A stretch of DNA of 64,000 bases from Flavobacteriaceae bacterium (GTDB lineage: Bacteria > Bacteroidota > Bacteroidia > Flavobacteriales > Flavobacteriaceae). The stretch spans positions 62,001-126,000 of the forward strand of contig NVXD01000017.1 in the NCBI GenBank assembly GCA_002746415.1. The letters run 5' to 3'. Position numbers and translations under genes: made by a program. Under the pieces are notes generated by a model. It was not told the DNA's origin. It saw only the letters and a list, made by a program, of their open reading frames with translations, and did not search any database. Position 1 is the first letter of the stretch. Each line of letters starts with the position of its first letter. Below are positions 27,716-36,585 of the stretch, in pieces.

Positions 27716-28863
27716 TTCTTAATTAAATGATTTGGAAAATCTTCGACACGTTCACAACAAATTTGCTCCATCACCTGTTGCAATTCTGTTTTTAGCAGTG
27801 ATATTGTATGATTACCTCCTTGATTTCCAAGTGCAGAAACCCCATACATAAAGGACCTTCCTAAAAAGGCAAATTCAGCCCCACTGGCCAATGTTCTTGC
27901 GATGTCTGGACCAGAACGAAGCCCACTATCCATCATTACCTTTATTTTATCTCCGTACTTATCGGCAATAGGCACCAATGGTTTTATAGTAGATTGTCCT
28001 GCATCTAACTGTCTTCCTCCATGATTGGAAACCACAATACCATCTAAACCTAATTTAATTGCTGTTTCTGTATCCTTTTCACTTGCAACACCTTTTAAAA
28101 CAATCTTCCCCTTCCACATATCACGGATTGGAGCAATTTTCTCCTCGTTTAACCTGCCACTAAAGGTTTGATCCATAAATTTCCCTAATTGCTTTAAATC
28201 TAAATCAGCAGGCATATATGGTTTTAAAGTTGCAAAATTTGGCTGCCCATGAATTAAGGTTTTCATTGCCCATTCTGGGCGCCCCATTACTTGTAATATA
28301 TTTTTAATTGACATTCTTGGTGGCATTGCCAAGCCATTTCTAATATCACGTGGTCTAAACCCAAAAGTAGGCACATCACAAAGTAATACCAGGACAGGAT
28401 AATCTGCGGCAGCCGCTCGTTTTATGATATCGTCTCTGAGTGAGTTTTCAGCAGGATGGTACAATTGAAACCAAGCATTTCCTTCCGTAATTTCACCAAT
28501 ACGTTCAATACTACTAGTGGTTACTGTACTTAAGACAAAGGGGATATTATGTTCAAAAGCGGCTTTCGCCAATATTTCAGGGGAATTAGGCCACATTAAA
28601 CCTTGTAAACCAATAGGAGCAATACCAAAAGGAGCATCATACTCATGACCGAACAAGGTCGTTTTCATTACAGACTTGGTATGCTTAGTAAGGTAATAAG
28701 GCTTCATTTCTACCTTCCTAAGTTCTGAAGTGTTTTTGTCCAAATTAACATCCTCATTACAACCACCATCTAAATACTCAAAGGCAAATTTTGGTATTTT
28801 CTTTTTCGCTTTATTTCTCAAATCCTTTATTGAAGGATATTTTGTGTTATAAGTCAGTTTCAT
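27712..28863 (-). CDS. lldD: FMN-dependent L-lactate dehydrogenase (alpha-hydroxy-acid oxidising protein)
   Basis: 383 residues. The family motif VSNHGGRQLD contains the catalytic His and flavin-contacting residues, and other FMN-binding parts are visible (APIGLQGLMWP; VKVMMDSGLRSGPDIA-type segment; FLGRSFMYGVSALG). LldD-type enzymes oxidise L-lactate to pyruvate and pass electrons to quinone. In this operon L-lactate comes from L-lactaldehyde made by the fused aldolase/dehydrogenase, so it completes rhamnose breakdown to pyruvate. It is separated from the kinase by 23 bases. Confidence 0.85.
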   Translation of the reverse strand: MKLTYNTKYPSIKDLRNKAKKKIPKFAFEYLDGGCNEDVNLDKNTSELRKVEMKPYYLTKHTKSVMKTTLFGHEYDAPFGIAPIGLQGLMWPNSPEILAKAAFEHNIPFVLSTVTTSSIERIGEITEGNAWFQLYHPAENSLRDDIIKRAAAADYPVLVLLCDVPTFGFRPRDIRNGLAMPPRMSIKNILQVMGRPEWAMKTLIHGQPNFATLKPYMPADLDLKQLGKFMDQTFSGRLNEEKIAPIRDMWKGKIVLKGVASEKDTETAIKLGLDGIVVSNHGGRQLDAGQSTIKPLVPIADKYGDKIKVMMDSGLRSGPDIARTLASGAEFAFLGRSFMYGVSALGNQGGNHTISLLKTELQQVMEQICCERVEDFPNHLIKK

Positions 28864-28886
28864 TGGTCAATAAATTATGTAATACA

Positions 28887-30260
28887 TTAAACAAAGGATA
28901 TTGGGCTTAGCTTTTTCATTTGATAATTTTTCTTTAAAAACTTCTTGTTCAACTCTTTTTTAGAAATAACCATAGCAGCACCCAGTGCAGAACCTAGAGG
29001 GGAAGCAGTGGTTCTTACGCTATAATTTTCAAAATGATGTCCAATAAGTTTTACAAAAATATCATTGTCTGTAAAGCCGCCATCAATATAAATCCTTTTT
29101 ATGGAAGTATTGCCTATTGCCAATTTAATTGATGCTATTTGAAGTTCTATGAGCTCTATCATTAATTGATGATATGCCTCTTCAAAAGTCTTAAAAGGGT
29201 TTAAATTATTTTCTTGAGGTTGCTCTCTTGCTACATTAATTCCTTCAAACCTAAAGTGAAGGCTTGGATTTTTAACCAATTGAAGGTAAAGGTTTTTATT
29301 GAACTTTACTTCTTTATGGCACCCATGTTCCTTACCATAATGCTTACTTAATTTTTTAACTTGAAGGGTATATTCATTGCCAAGAAAATAAGTGGTGGCC
29401 CTAACACGCCTTCCATCAATCTGCATATAGTTAAGACAATTATTGCTGATACTATCTTCCGTTAATTTTTCATCATTGAAAGGGTTTAATGAAATACTCC
29501 AGGTGCCTGTAGACAACAAAAGAAAAGGTTTCCTCTCACTAAACAAATAAGGAAGTAAGGCCGCTGAACTATCATGAATACCCACCCCTATTTTAATTTT
29601 TTTTCCATTGTAATTCAAATTAACACTTGTCTGTGTAGCAACAATAGGAGGAAATAATTCATTGATTTTTTCTTGATAGACCCATGAATGGTAATCATTC
29701 TTTTCATAATCCCAAAGAGCCGTATGGCTTCCCAAACTAGTATACTCACAAAATGGAATTCCCGTAACTAAATATGAGACATATTGCGGGAAGTGAAGTG
29801 AATATTTTATCTGCTTAAACAGTTCTGGCTTTGTTTTTTTTATCCAATACAACTGCATTCCAGAATTTAGCAAGCCTACTTTTGGGGATGCGGTATCAAC
29901 TGGTACATTTTCATAGGTATCATCAAATTCTTCTATAAGGGCTGCTGGCATTGGTTTAAGGTAGTTGTACAAATGTCCCAGAACATTTCCGTTTTTGTCC
30001 ACATGCACAAAACTAGCCCCATATGCAGAAAAATTTATAGCCTTAACATCATAGGCCTTGTCACTTAAAATCCTGTCCAACACCCTTCTTATCCATTGTT
30101 GAAGGGCCGGTAGGTTTTCTGTTGGGTATCCATCCTCATCTTCTATTTCAGTAAATTGGGTAAACTCCTTATGGACTTCTTGATATTTTGAATCAAAAAG
30201 GAAAAATTTTTTATTCGTCTTTCCTATATCAAAAACCGCTGTTACCTTAATTTTTTTCAT
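28887..30260 (-). CDS. rhaB: FGGY-family carbohydrate kinase, probable L-rhamnulokinase
   Basis: 457 residues. FGGY features: the N-terminal phosphate-1 loop AVFDIGKTNKKFFLFD, the substrate stretch ALWDYEKNDYHSW, GIHDSSAALLPY with the likely catalytic Asp, and the ATP-site LLLSTGTWSISLNPF. Operon position between the isomerase and lactate dehydrogenase genes points to L-rhamnulose phosphorylation at O1. Sequence alone would also allow another ketose kinase. It is 9 bases from the upstream isomerase gene, so the two are tightly linked. Confidence 0.8.
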   Translation of the reverse strand: MKKIKVTAVFDIGKTNKKFFLFDSKYQEVHKEFTQFTEIEDEDGYPTENLPALQQWIRRVLDRILSDKAYDVKAINFSAYGASFVHVDKNGNVLGHLYNYLKPMPAALIEEFDDTYENVPVDTASPKVGLLNSGMQLYWIKKTKPELFKQIKYSLHFPQYVSYLVTGIPFCEYTSLGSHTALWDYEKNDYHSWVYQEKINELFPPIVATQTSVNLNYNGKKIKIGVGIHDSSAALLPYLFSERKPFLLLSTGTWSISLNPFNDEKLTEDSISNNCLNYMQIDGRRVRATTYFLGNEYTLQVKKLSKHYGKEHGCHKEVKFNKNLYLQLVKNPSLHFRFEGINVAREQPQENNLNPFKTFEEAYHQLMIELIELQIASIKLAIGNTSIKRIYIDGGFTDNDIFVKLIGHHFENYSVRTTASPLGSALGAAMVISKKELNKKFLKKNYQMKKLSPISFV

Positions 30261-30269
30261 AGAAGAATG

Positions 30270-31550
30270 CTATAATCCAGATGCTTTAGAATCTGATCCC
30301 CGCTCATTGATTAAGTTTTTTCGAATTCCTAATTTCCTGTACACTTGTAAAGGGTCAAGAGCTCCCCCTACTTGCAGTCTAGCCTCTGCAACTAAAGGTC
30401 TAACATCTGTTCTATAGGCATTTTGCAAAATTTCTTGACAGGTAGTTACATCGTTTATTTTTTGGGCTTCCTTTAAAACCTTTTGATCAATAAGCAATGC
30501 TTTTGCATATGCCTCTTGTATGGCATCTAAAGACTGAATTAAATCTTCCAATGGATCTTTTAAGTTGTGGCTAGCATCTATCATCCAAGATAATTCTGGA
30601 TTCTTTGGATTGTTTTCCATTCCATAGACCAGTTCATTAAAAATAAGAAATAATGCGTAAGGTTTTATACTGCCTACAGTAAGGTCATCATCTCCATACT
30701 TACTATCATTAAAATGAAAACCACCCAATTTGCCTTTCCACATTAAAGTAGCTACTATTTGCTCAATATTGGTATTGGGTAAATGATGTCCCAAATCTAC
30801 CAATGTTGTTGCTCTCTCTCCACAACTATTGGCCAGCATTAAAGAGGTGCCCCAGTCTTGTATGATGGTGCTATAAAAATTGGGTTCATAGGGTTTATAC
30901 TCTATAAGCAGCTTCCAATCCAAAGCCAAATTGTTATAAATTTTCTTTAAACTGTCTTCGGTATTTGCCAAAGCGTCTTGGAAATTATTTTGCCCAGGAA
31001 AAGAGGTCCCATCTGCCAGCCAAACTGTAAGACTTTTGGAACCCAAACGCTCTCCTATTTTGGCAACTTCCATATTATGGGCAATGGCCTGATCTCTTAC
31101 ATCTTTATTGATATGCCCCAGCGAACCATATTTATAGCTTTCCTTGTTGCCTATTTGATCCTGAAATGTATTGGAATTAACCGCATCGAATTTGATATGC
31201 AACGAATTAGCCAATTCTTTTATAGCAGTATAATCTTCTGGCACATCCCAAGGTATGTGCAAAGAAACAGCTCCTGCAGTTTGAGTAAGTGCATGTAAGA
31301 CACCAACATCTTCAATTTTTTGTTCAAGATTTGCAGGTTCTCCCTTGTATGAAAATCGTGCAAAACGTGTTCCACCAGCCCCTAATGCCCAACTAGGGAC
31401 AGCTACTTGAAAGTTGGAGAGTTTTGTAACAATTGCATCAACATTATGGCCGTTCTTTGTTAGCCTATTTGATATAAAATCAAAATCTTCTTGATGATGA
31501 GCAATATTCTTTTTGTCGTTATCCTGTATTTGTTCTCTTTCTATTCTCAT
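30270..31550 (-). CDS. rhaI: L-rhamnose isomerase (RhaI type)
   Basis: 426 residues, resembling the RhaI type of L-rhamnose isomerase known from Pseudomonas rather than enterobacterial RhaA. Visible are DLGHHLPNTNIEQIV and FHFNDSKYGDDDLTVG, which carry metal-binding His/Asp residues, and a C-terminal LQVGGALDPLQVYRKLGIR. It is a cytoplasmic metal-dependent TIM barrel converting L-rhamnose to L-rhamnulose. It lies between the aldolase/dehydrogenase gene (35-base gap) and the kinase. Confidence 0.88.
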   Translation of the reverse strand: MRIEREQIQDNDKKNIAHHQEDFDFISNRLTKNGHNVDAIVTKLSNFQVAVPSWALGAGGTRFARFSYKGEPANLEQKIEDVGVLHALTQTAGAVSLHIPWDVPEDYTAIKELANSLHIKFDAVNSNTFQDQIGNKESYKYGSLGHINKDVRDQAIAHNMEVAKIGERLGSKSLTVWLADGTSFPGQNNFQDALANTEDSLKKIYNNLALDWKLLIEYKPYEPNFYSTIIQDWGTSLMLANSCGERATTLVDLGHHLPNTNIEQIVATLMWKGKLGGFHFNDSKYGDDDLTVGSIKPYALFLIFNELVYGMENNPKNPELSWMIDASHNLKDPLEDLIQSLDAIQEAYAKALLIDQKVLKEAQKINDVTTCQEILQNAYRTDVRPLVAEARLQVGGALDPLQVYRKLGIRKNLINERGSDSKASGL

Positions 31551-31585
31551 GAAAAGGTTTTATACCATATTAAATTTGGATTGCT

Positions 31586-33679
31586 TTATCTAACAAAAGC
31601 ATTTGCCATACCACCATCCACATTAATAATGTTCCCTGTGGACTTATTTAATATTGCGACCAATGAAAACACTCCATTCGCAATATCTTGCGGATAAATA
31701 ATTTCATTCAATAAGTTTCTTTTTGCATAATGGGCAGGTAATTCTTCTACGGTTATACCATAAGCCTTAGCTCTACCTTCGGCCCAATCACCTTCCCATA
31801 TTTTACTACCAACGATTACGCCGTCTGGATTCACAGTGTTCACTCTAATTTTATCAGTCCCCAATTCAGCGGCTAATAAACGAGTCATATGTTGTTGTGC
31901 AGCTTTAGCAGTACCGTAAGCAATATTATTGGGCCCAGATACGAGTCCATTTTTACTCGCAATATGTATGATGTCTCCACCCATATTTTGTTTACGTAAA
32001 ATGGCAACAGCTTGTTTTGCCAATTCAAACTGACCTTTCACCAATACATTTTGAAGAATATCCCAATCTTTTTCAGTTGTATCTTCCACTGGTTTTGAAA
32101 TTGCCAATCCAGCACTATGAACAACAATATCAACTCCTCCAAATTTCAAACAGGCCTTTTTATAGGCCTCTTGAATAGATACACTACTGGTAACATCACA
32201 TTGTTGATAGACTGCAACGTCATTTTTATAGGTTGCAATGGCTTCTTTTAATCTTTCCTCGGATAGGTCGGTCAAAACAACATTAGCTCCTTCTTCCGCC
32301 AACTTATCTGCACAGGCTTTTCCTATTCCTCCACCGGCACCAGTTACCAAAGCTACTTTTCTAGAAAGGGGTTGTTCTTTTGGCATGCGTTGTAGTTTTG
32401 CTTCTTCCAACAACCAATATTCAATATCAAAAGCCTCTTGTCTTGGCAATGACGTATATTCAGAAATAGCCTCTGCCCCACGCATTACATTAATGGCATT
32501 GATATAAAACTCACTAGCGACACGTGTCGTTTGTTTATTCTTTGCAAAGGAAAACATTCCTACGCCTGGATAGAGTATAATTACAGGGTTGGCATCACGC
32601 ATAGCAGGACTGTTCTCCTTCTTACACGTCTCATAATAAGTTGCATATTCCTTTCTGTATTTTTCAAATGCAGGTTGAATTTTTTCCAGAATAACTTCTG
32701 TGTCCGTTACATCCTCTGAAATATCCAAGGGCAAAATTAACGGTTGAATTTTTGTTCTTAAGAAATGATCTGGACAAGATGTCCCCATTGGTGCCAAACG
32801 GTCTAAATCATTACTGTTAATAAATTCTAATACAACATCATCATCCGTAAAATGACCAATCATCCTATTCTCAGAAGAGCATAATCCTCTAAGAACGGGT
32901 GCTAAGACTGCAGCTTTTTCACGTCTTTCAACCTCAGGTAAACTTTGTGTTTTTTGACCTCCAAAAACTGTACTCTTTTCTTTGGTTTTCTTATCTATAT
33001 ATTCAGAAGCAGTTTCTATAACCTCTAAACTGTTCATATAGCATTCATATGAAGTATCACCCCAAGTAAATAGTCCGTGACTTCCAAGAACAATTCCTCG
33101 TATACCAGGATTGTCATTTAAACATTTTTCCAATTGAAGACCAAGATCAAAACCTGGTCGCTGCCACGGCACCCAACCCATAGTATCTCCCCAAATTTCT
33201 TTGGTTATTTTTTCACTGTCTTTAGCTGCAGCAACTGCAATTAAAGCATCCGGGTGCAAATGATCTATATGTTTAAAGGGCAATAATCCATGCAAAGGTG
33301 TATCTATGGATGGAGCCTTACTTTCTAAATCATAAATACAGTGGTTAAACAAGCCAACCATGCGATCTTCATCAGATAATCCATTATAAACATTTTTTAA
33401 ATCCCTAAGTCTTCCTGTATATAAACCAGCAATACCAGAACGCGTTAAGGTACCTATATCTCCTCCAGATCCTTTTACCCACATAACTTCGACCTCCTCG
33501 TTTGTCAAAGGGTCCTTTTCTATTGTTTTACAACTGGTATTTCCTCCTCCATAATTGGTGATTCTTAAATCAGCTCCTAATATATTTGAACGGTACAGGA
33601 ATAAAGCAACTTGATTATGATCAAGTTTTTTCTCTATATCTTTATCCCATAAATAGTTTACATATTTAAAATTTTTCAC
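31586..33679 (-). CDS. rhaEW: bifunctional L-rhamnulose-1-phosphate aldolase / L-lactaldehyde dehydrogenase
   Basis: 697 residues made of two parts. The first about 430 form a class II aldolase with the zinc site HIDHLHPDA and GSHGLFTWGD. The last about 265 form a short-chain dehydrogenase: VTGAGGGIGKACADKLAEEG, VHSAGLA and the catalytic YGTAKAA (Tyr and Lys present). Fusions of this kind (RhaEW) split rhamnulose 1-phosphate into dihydroxyacetone phosphate and L-lactaldehyde and oxidise the latter to L-lactate. It is the first gene of the leftward rhamnose operon, divergent from a GntR regulator. Confidence 0.92.
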   Translation of the reverse strand: MKNFKYVNYLWDKDIEKKLDHNQVALFLYRSNILGADLRITNYGGGNTSCKTIEKDPLTNEEVEVMWVKGSGGDIGTLTRSGIAGLYTGRLRDLKNVYNGLSDEDRMVGLFNHCIYDLESKAPSIDTPLHGLLPFKHIDHLHPDALIAVAAAKDSEKITKEIWGDTMGWVPWQRPGFDLGLQLEKCLNDNPGIRGIVLGSHGLFTWGDTSYECYMNSLEVIETASEYIDKKTKEKSTVFGGQKTQSLPEVERREKAAVLAPVLRGLCSSENRMIGHFTDDDVVLEFINSNDLDRLAPMGTSCPDHFLRTKIQPLILPLDISEDVTDTEVILEKIQPAFEKYRKEYATYYETCKKENSPAMRDANPVIILYPGVGMFSFAKNKQTTRVASEFYINAINVMRGAEAISEYTSLPRQEAFDIEYWLLEEAKLQRMPKEQPLSRKVALVTGAGGGIGKACADKLAEEGANVVLTDLSEERLKEAIATYKNDVAVYQQCDVTSSVSIQEAYKKACLKFGGVDIVVHSAGLAISKPVEDTTEKDWDILQNVLVKGQFELAKQAVAILRKQNMGGDIIHIASKNGLVSGPNNIAYGTAKAAQQHMTRLLAAELGTDKIRVNTVNPDGVIVGSKIWEGDWAEGRAKAYGITVEELPAHYAKRNLLNEIIYPQDIANGVFSLVAILNKSTGNIINVDGGMANAFVR

Positions 33680-33716
33680 TTTATATGTTGGTTTTTATAT
33701 TGTTAGGTTTAGGGGC

Positions 33717-33743
33717 CAAATGTATATATAATTTCATTTACAA
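33717..33743 (-). promoter_or_regulatory. probable promoter/operator region of the rhamnose operon
   Basis: On the reverse strand TTG (33743-33741) and TACATTTG (33724-33717, exact TAnnTTTG) are 16 bases apart, slightly short of the ideal 19. The same stretch contains an imperfect palindrome AAATG-12 bases-CATTT (33718-33739), a candidate binding site for the divergent GntR regulator. Confidence 0.5.
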
Positions 33744-33775
33744 GTGTTATGAACTGTTAGGTAAGGATAACGTAT

Positions 33776-34798
33776 ATGTTGAAATTAATAAGCATCAGTG
33801 AGCACTCAAAAGTTCCAAAATACAAACAAATTATCAATTCTATTTTCTCGGCAATTGAAAATGGAGACATCAACCTAAACGACAAATTACCATCGGTAAA
33901 TGAACTCTTGATAGAATTTGATATTTCCCGAGATACCATTGTGAGAGCTTATGACCATTTAAAAGAAAAGAATGTTATTGATTCCGTTCCTGGCAAAGGC
34001 TATTATATCATTAACGATAAATTGACCCTAAAGGCAAAAGTTTTCTTATTGTTCAATAAGTTAAGTACTCATAAAAAAATCATCTTTGATGCCTTCTCCA
34101 AAACATTGGGTGACCATGCTACCATTGATTTTTTTATTTATGATAACAATTACAGGCATTTTAAAGAGTTGATTTTAGCAAGTAAATCTAGAGATTATAC
34201 CCACTACGTGATTATCACTCACTTTGAAGAAGGAGGTGATGACGCGGTTAATTTTATCAAAAAAGAAATACCTTTAAAAAAGTTGGTGGTACTGGACAAA
34301 AAAATTGACGCCCTTGGAAGTAAAATTCCTTGTGTTTATCAAGATTTTGAGAACAATATTTACTCTGCACTTATCAAGCTCAACCCGCTATTAGAAAAAT
34401 ACAAACAAATCAATCTCATTTTTAGAAAGAAAGGATATCAACCTCAAGAAATAATTAAAGGGTTTCAGCATTTTTGCGGAGAGTTCGCTTATGATTTTAA
34501 GGTAATCGATCATTTAAACAATATTGAAATTGAAAAGAATACTGCATACATCAATTTAATGGAATCTGACCTTGTAACCTTGATCAAGAAAATAAAACAA
34601 ACAGATTATGTTTTAGGAAAAGATGTAGGAATTATTTCTTATAACGATACTCCTTTAAAAGAAATATTGCTAGATGGGATAACCGTAATTTCAACAGATT
34701 TTGAAAAATTGGGGGAACAAGCCGCTAACATGATATTAAACAATCAGAAATCACAGTTCAATAACCCCTTTTATATTATTCATAGGAAATCTCTTTAA
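33776..34798 (+). CDS. GntR-family transcriptional regulator with a LacI-type sensor domain
   Basis: 340 residues. The N-terminal winged helix (about 15-80) has the GntR pattern PKYKQIINSIFSAIENGDI, KLPSVNELLIEFDISRDTIVRAYDHL and GKGYYI. The C-terminal part resembles a periplasmic-binding-protein/LacI sugar sensor (VGIISYNDTPLKEILLDGITVIST and EQAANMILNN). It is divergent from the rhamnose operon (96-base spacer), so it probably represses or activates that operon in response to L-rhamnose or a pathway intermediate. The effector is inferred from position. Confidence 0.88.
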   Translation: MLKLISISEHSKVPKYKQIINSIFSAIENGDINLNDKLPSVNELLIEFDISRDTIVRAYDHLKEKNVIDSVPGKGYYIINDKLTLKAKVFLLFNKLSTHKKIIFDAFSKTLGDHATIDFFIYDNNYRHFKELILASKSRDYTHYVIITHFEEGGDDAVNFIKKEIPLKKLVVLDKKIDALGSKIPCVYQDFENNIYSALIKLNPLLEKYKQINLIFRKKGYQPQEIIKGFQHFCGEFAYDFKVIDHLNNIEIEKNTAYINLMESDLVTLIKKIKQTDYVLGKDVGIISYNDTPLKEILLDGITVISTDFEKLGEQAANMILNNQKSQFNNPFYIIHRKSL

Positions 34799-35227
34799 AT
34801 ATTATAAATCCTGCCGTTTTTTACTTTCTTAAATGATAAATATGTCTTTTTTTAAGCGAATACATAACAGTGCAGAATAGTATACTTAACACTTTGCCGT
34901 ATTCTTGCTTAGGTAATTAATTAAATTCAATCGTCAATAGTTTTTTTGATAGCACTCAAAGATAACATCATTATGCTAACTCGAATGGACAGCATTATGA
35001 TAATCTAAACCTATAATAAATATTCAAAATAATACAGTGACGGATTTAATACAGAATCGATTGTACTAATAATAGTGTTTGAATTAGTTTTAATTTAAAG
35101 CCCATTTGAGCTATAGTGATGGGCTTTTTAACTTTTATCATAAATGAAATTCTATTTGTAGCTTTAGCAATAACTCCCACAAAAAAAATATTGTTTAAAC
35201 AACCCCATGTTGAACACTTAATAAACA
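34799..35227. other. 429-base spacer without a recognisable gene
   Basis: Very AT-rich. No open frame with family features was seen on either strand. It contains an orphan terminator-like hairpin at 35097-35129. The rest may be the long tail of the regulator transcript, a small RNA, or upstream control for the GH28 gene. Confidence 0.6.
35097..35129 (+). terminator. terminator-like hairpin upstream of the GH28 gene
   Basis: AAAGCCCAT pairs with ATGGGCTTT around a 13-base loop, followed by more T. It lies about 300 bases after the regulator gene and about 100 before GH28, with no coding sequence just upstream. Confidence 0.7.
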
Positions 35228-36583
35228 ATGAAGAAATACTTTCTTTTTTTAATACTAGGCATTTCACTTCAATGCTCAAATGAAAATAATAAAATAACCA
35301 TACACAATGTTTTAGATTATGGAGCAAAAGGAGATGGTATTACTAATGATCAATTGGCCATTCAAAAAGCCATAGATGCCTGTAAAGATACTGGAGGAAC
35401 TGTCCTATTGTCCAATGGCTTTTTTTTAACAGGGCAATTGTTATTAGGCAGTGATATGACCTTGAAAATAGATTCCACTGCTACCCTACTTGGAATTCAA
35501 TCTGATGCTGAAACAGCATACCCACATCATATGATTGAAACCAAATTTCCAAACAGAATGTTAGACGATTGTCAACGTAGACTAATTTATGGCAACCACG
35601 TACAAAATGTAACCATTACCGGAAAAGGAACTATTGATGGACAAGGAGATTATGAACCTTGGATGAATGTTAAAGAATTGGGCACAGAAAAAGACAGGCC
35701 CTCTATTTTAGCATTTGTAGGTTCAAAAAATATTACAATATCTGACATTACAATGGTAGACCCAGCCTGTTGGACACAGGTTTACATTGAAACGGATGAC
35801 ATTATTATTAAAAATATTACCGTACATACTGGTAACCTCACACCAAATAGAGATGGGATTGATATTGTAGACTGTCATAATGTACTTATTGAAGATTCTC
35901 TTTTTCAATCTGAAGACGATGCCATTTGCTTTAAAAGTGGTAGCGAATATGGCTGTGAAAATGTAGTAGTTCGTAATTGTGTTTTAGACAAACTAAATGT
36001 ACGAGCAGGGAATTTCCTTAAATGGAGAACAGATGCCTTAGGCAGCTTTAAGAATTTTGATATTTCGGGCTTGACCCTAAAAAATGCATTTCAAAATTCG
36101 GCAATCGTAATAGAATCCATGGATGGAGCCATGATAGATAATATCAACATCAGGGATTGTGAGATCAGCAATTCTGGTCAGGCAATTTTTATGCTTTTAG
36201 CAGACAGGAAAAGGACGGTTTCTGGCAGAAAAGCTAGAATAGGTAGCATATCTAACATACATTTTAAAAATATTACCGGAAAAGGTTTTACACAGCAATA
36301 TCCCTCCATTATAACGGGAATAAAAGGTCACAACATCCAAAACATCACTTTTGAGAACATGGATTTTGAATTAAAGGGAGGCATCAGCGCAACCAATCAA
36401 ACCGTTATGGAATATGATGGAAATTATCCTGAAGGAAGCAAGTTTGGCAATACAAATGCCAATGCTTTTTTTATTCGCCATACAGATAATGTAGCCTTCA
36501 TCAATTGTAATTTCTCTACGGAAGAACCAGATGCGCGTAATTGGCTAGTTCAAGAAAATGTTCAAAATATAACTGTAAATTAA
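35228..36583 (+). CDS. GH28-family glycoside hydrolase (polygalacturonase/rhamnogalacturonase type), lipoprotein
   Basis: 451 residues. The N-terminus is a lipoprotein-like signal (ILGISLQCSN, Cys near 16). The GH28 right-handed beta-helix shows VLDYGAKGDGITNDQLAIQK, ITGKGTIDGQGDYEPW, NRDGIDIVD (about 207-215) and SEDDAICFKSG (about 228-238), carrying most of the catalytic acids. The usual GHG and RIK motifs are not obvious: the expected site reads CENVVVRN. GH28 enzymes cut galacturonic or rhamnogalacturonic backbones; rhamnogalacturonidase activity would suit this rhamnose region. It runs directly into the next gene (2 bases apart). Confidence 0.82.
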   Translation: MKKYFLFLILGISLQCSNENNKITIHNVLDYGAKGDGITNDQLAIQKAIDACKDTGGTVLLSNGFFLTGQLLLGSDMTLKIDSTATLLGIQSDAETAYPHHMIETKFPNRMLDDCQRRLIYGNHVQNVTITGKGTIDGQGDYEPWMNVKELGTEKDRPSILAFVGSKNITISDITMVDPACWTQVYIETDDIIIKNITVHTGNLTPNRDGIDIVDCHNVLIEDSLFQSEDDAICFKSGSEYGCENVVVRNCVLDKLNVRAGNFLKWRTDALGSFKNFDISGLTLKNAFQNSAIVIESMDGAMIDNINIRDCEISNSGQAIFMLLADRKRTVSGRKARIGSISNIHFKNITGKGFTQQYPSIITGIKGHNIQNITFENMDFELKGGISATNQTVMEYDGNYPEGSKFGNTNANAFFIRHTDNVAFINCNFSTEEPDARNWLVQENVQNITVN

Positions 36584-36585
36584 TC

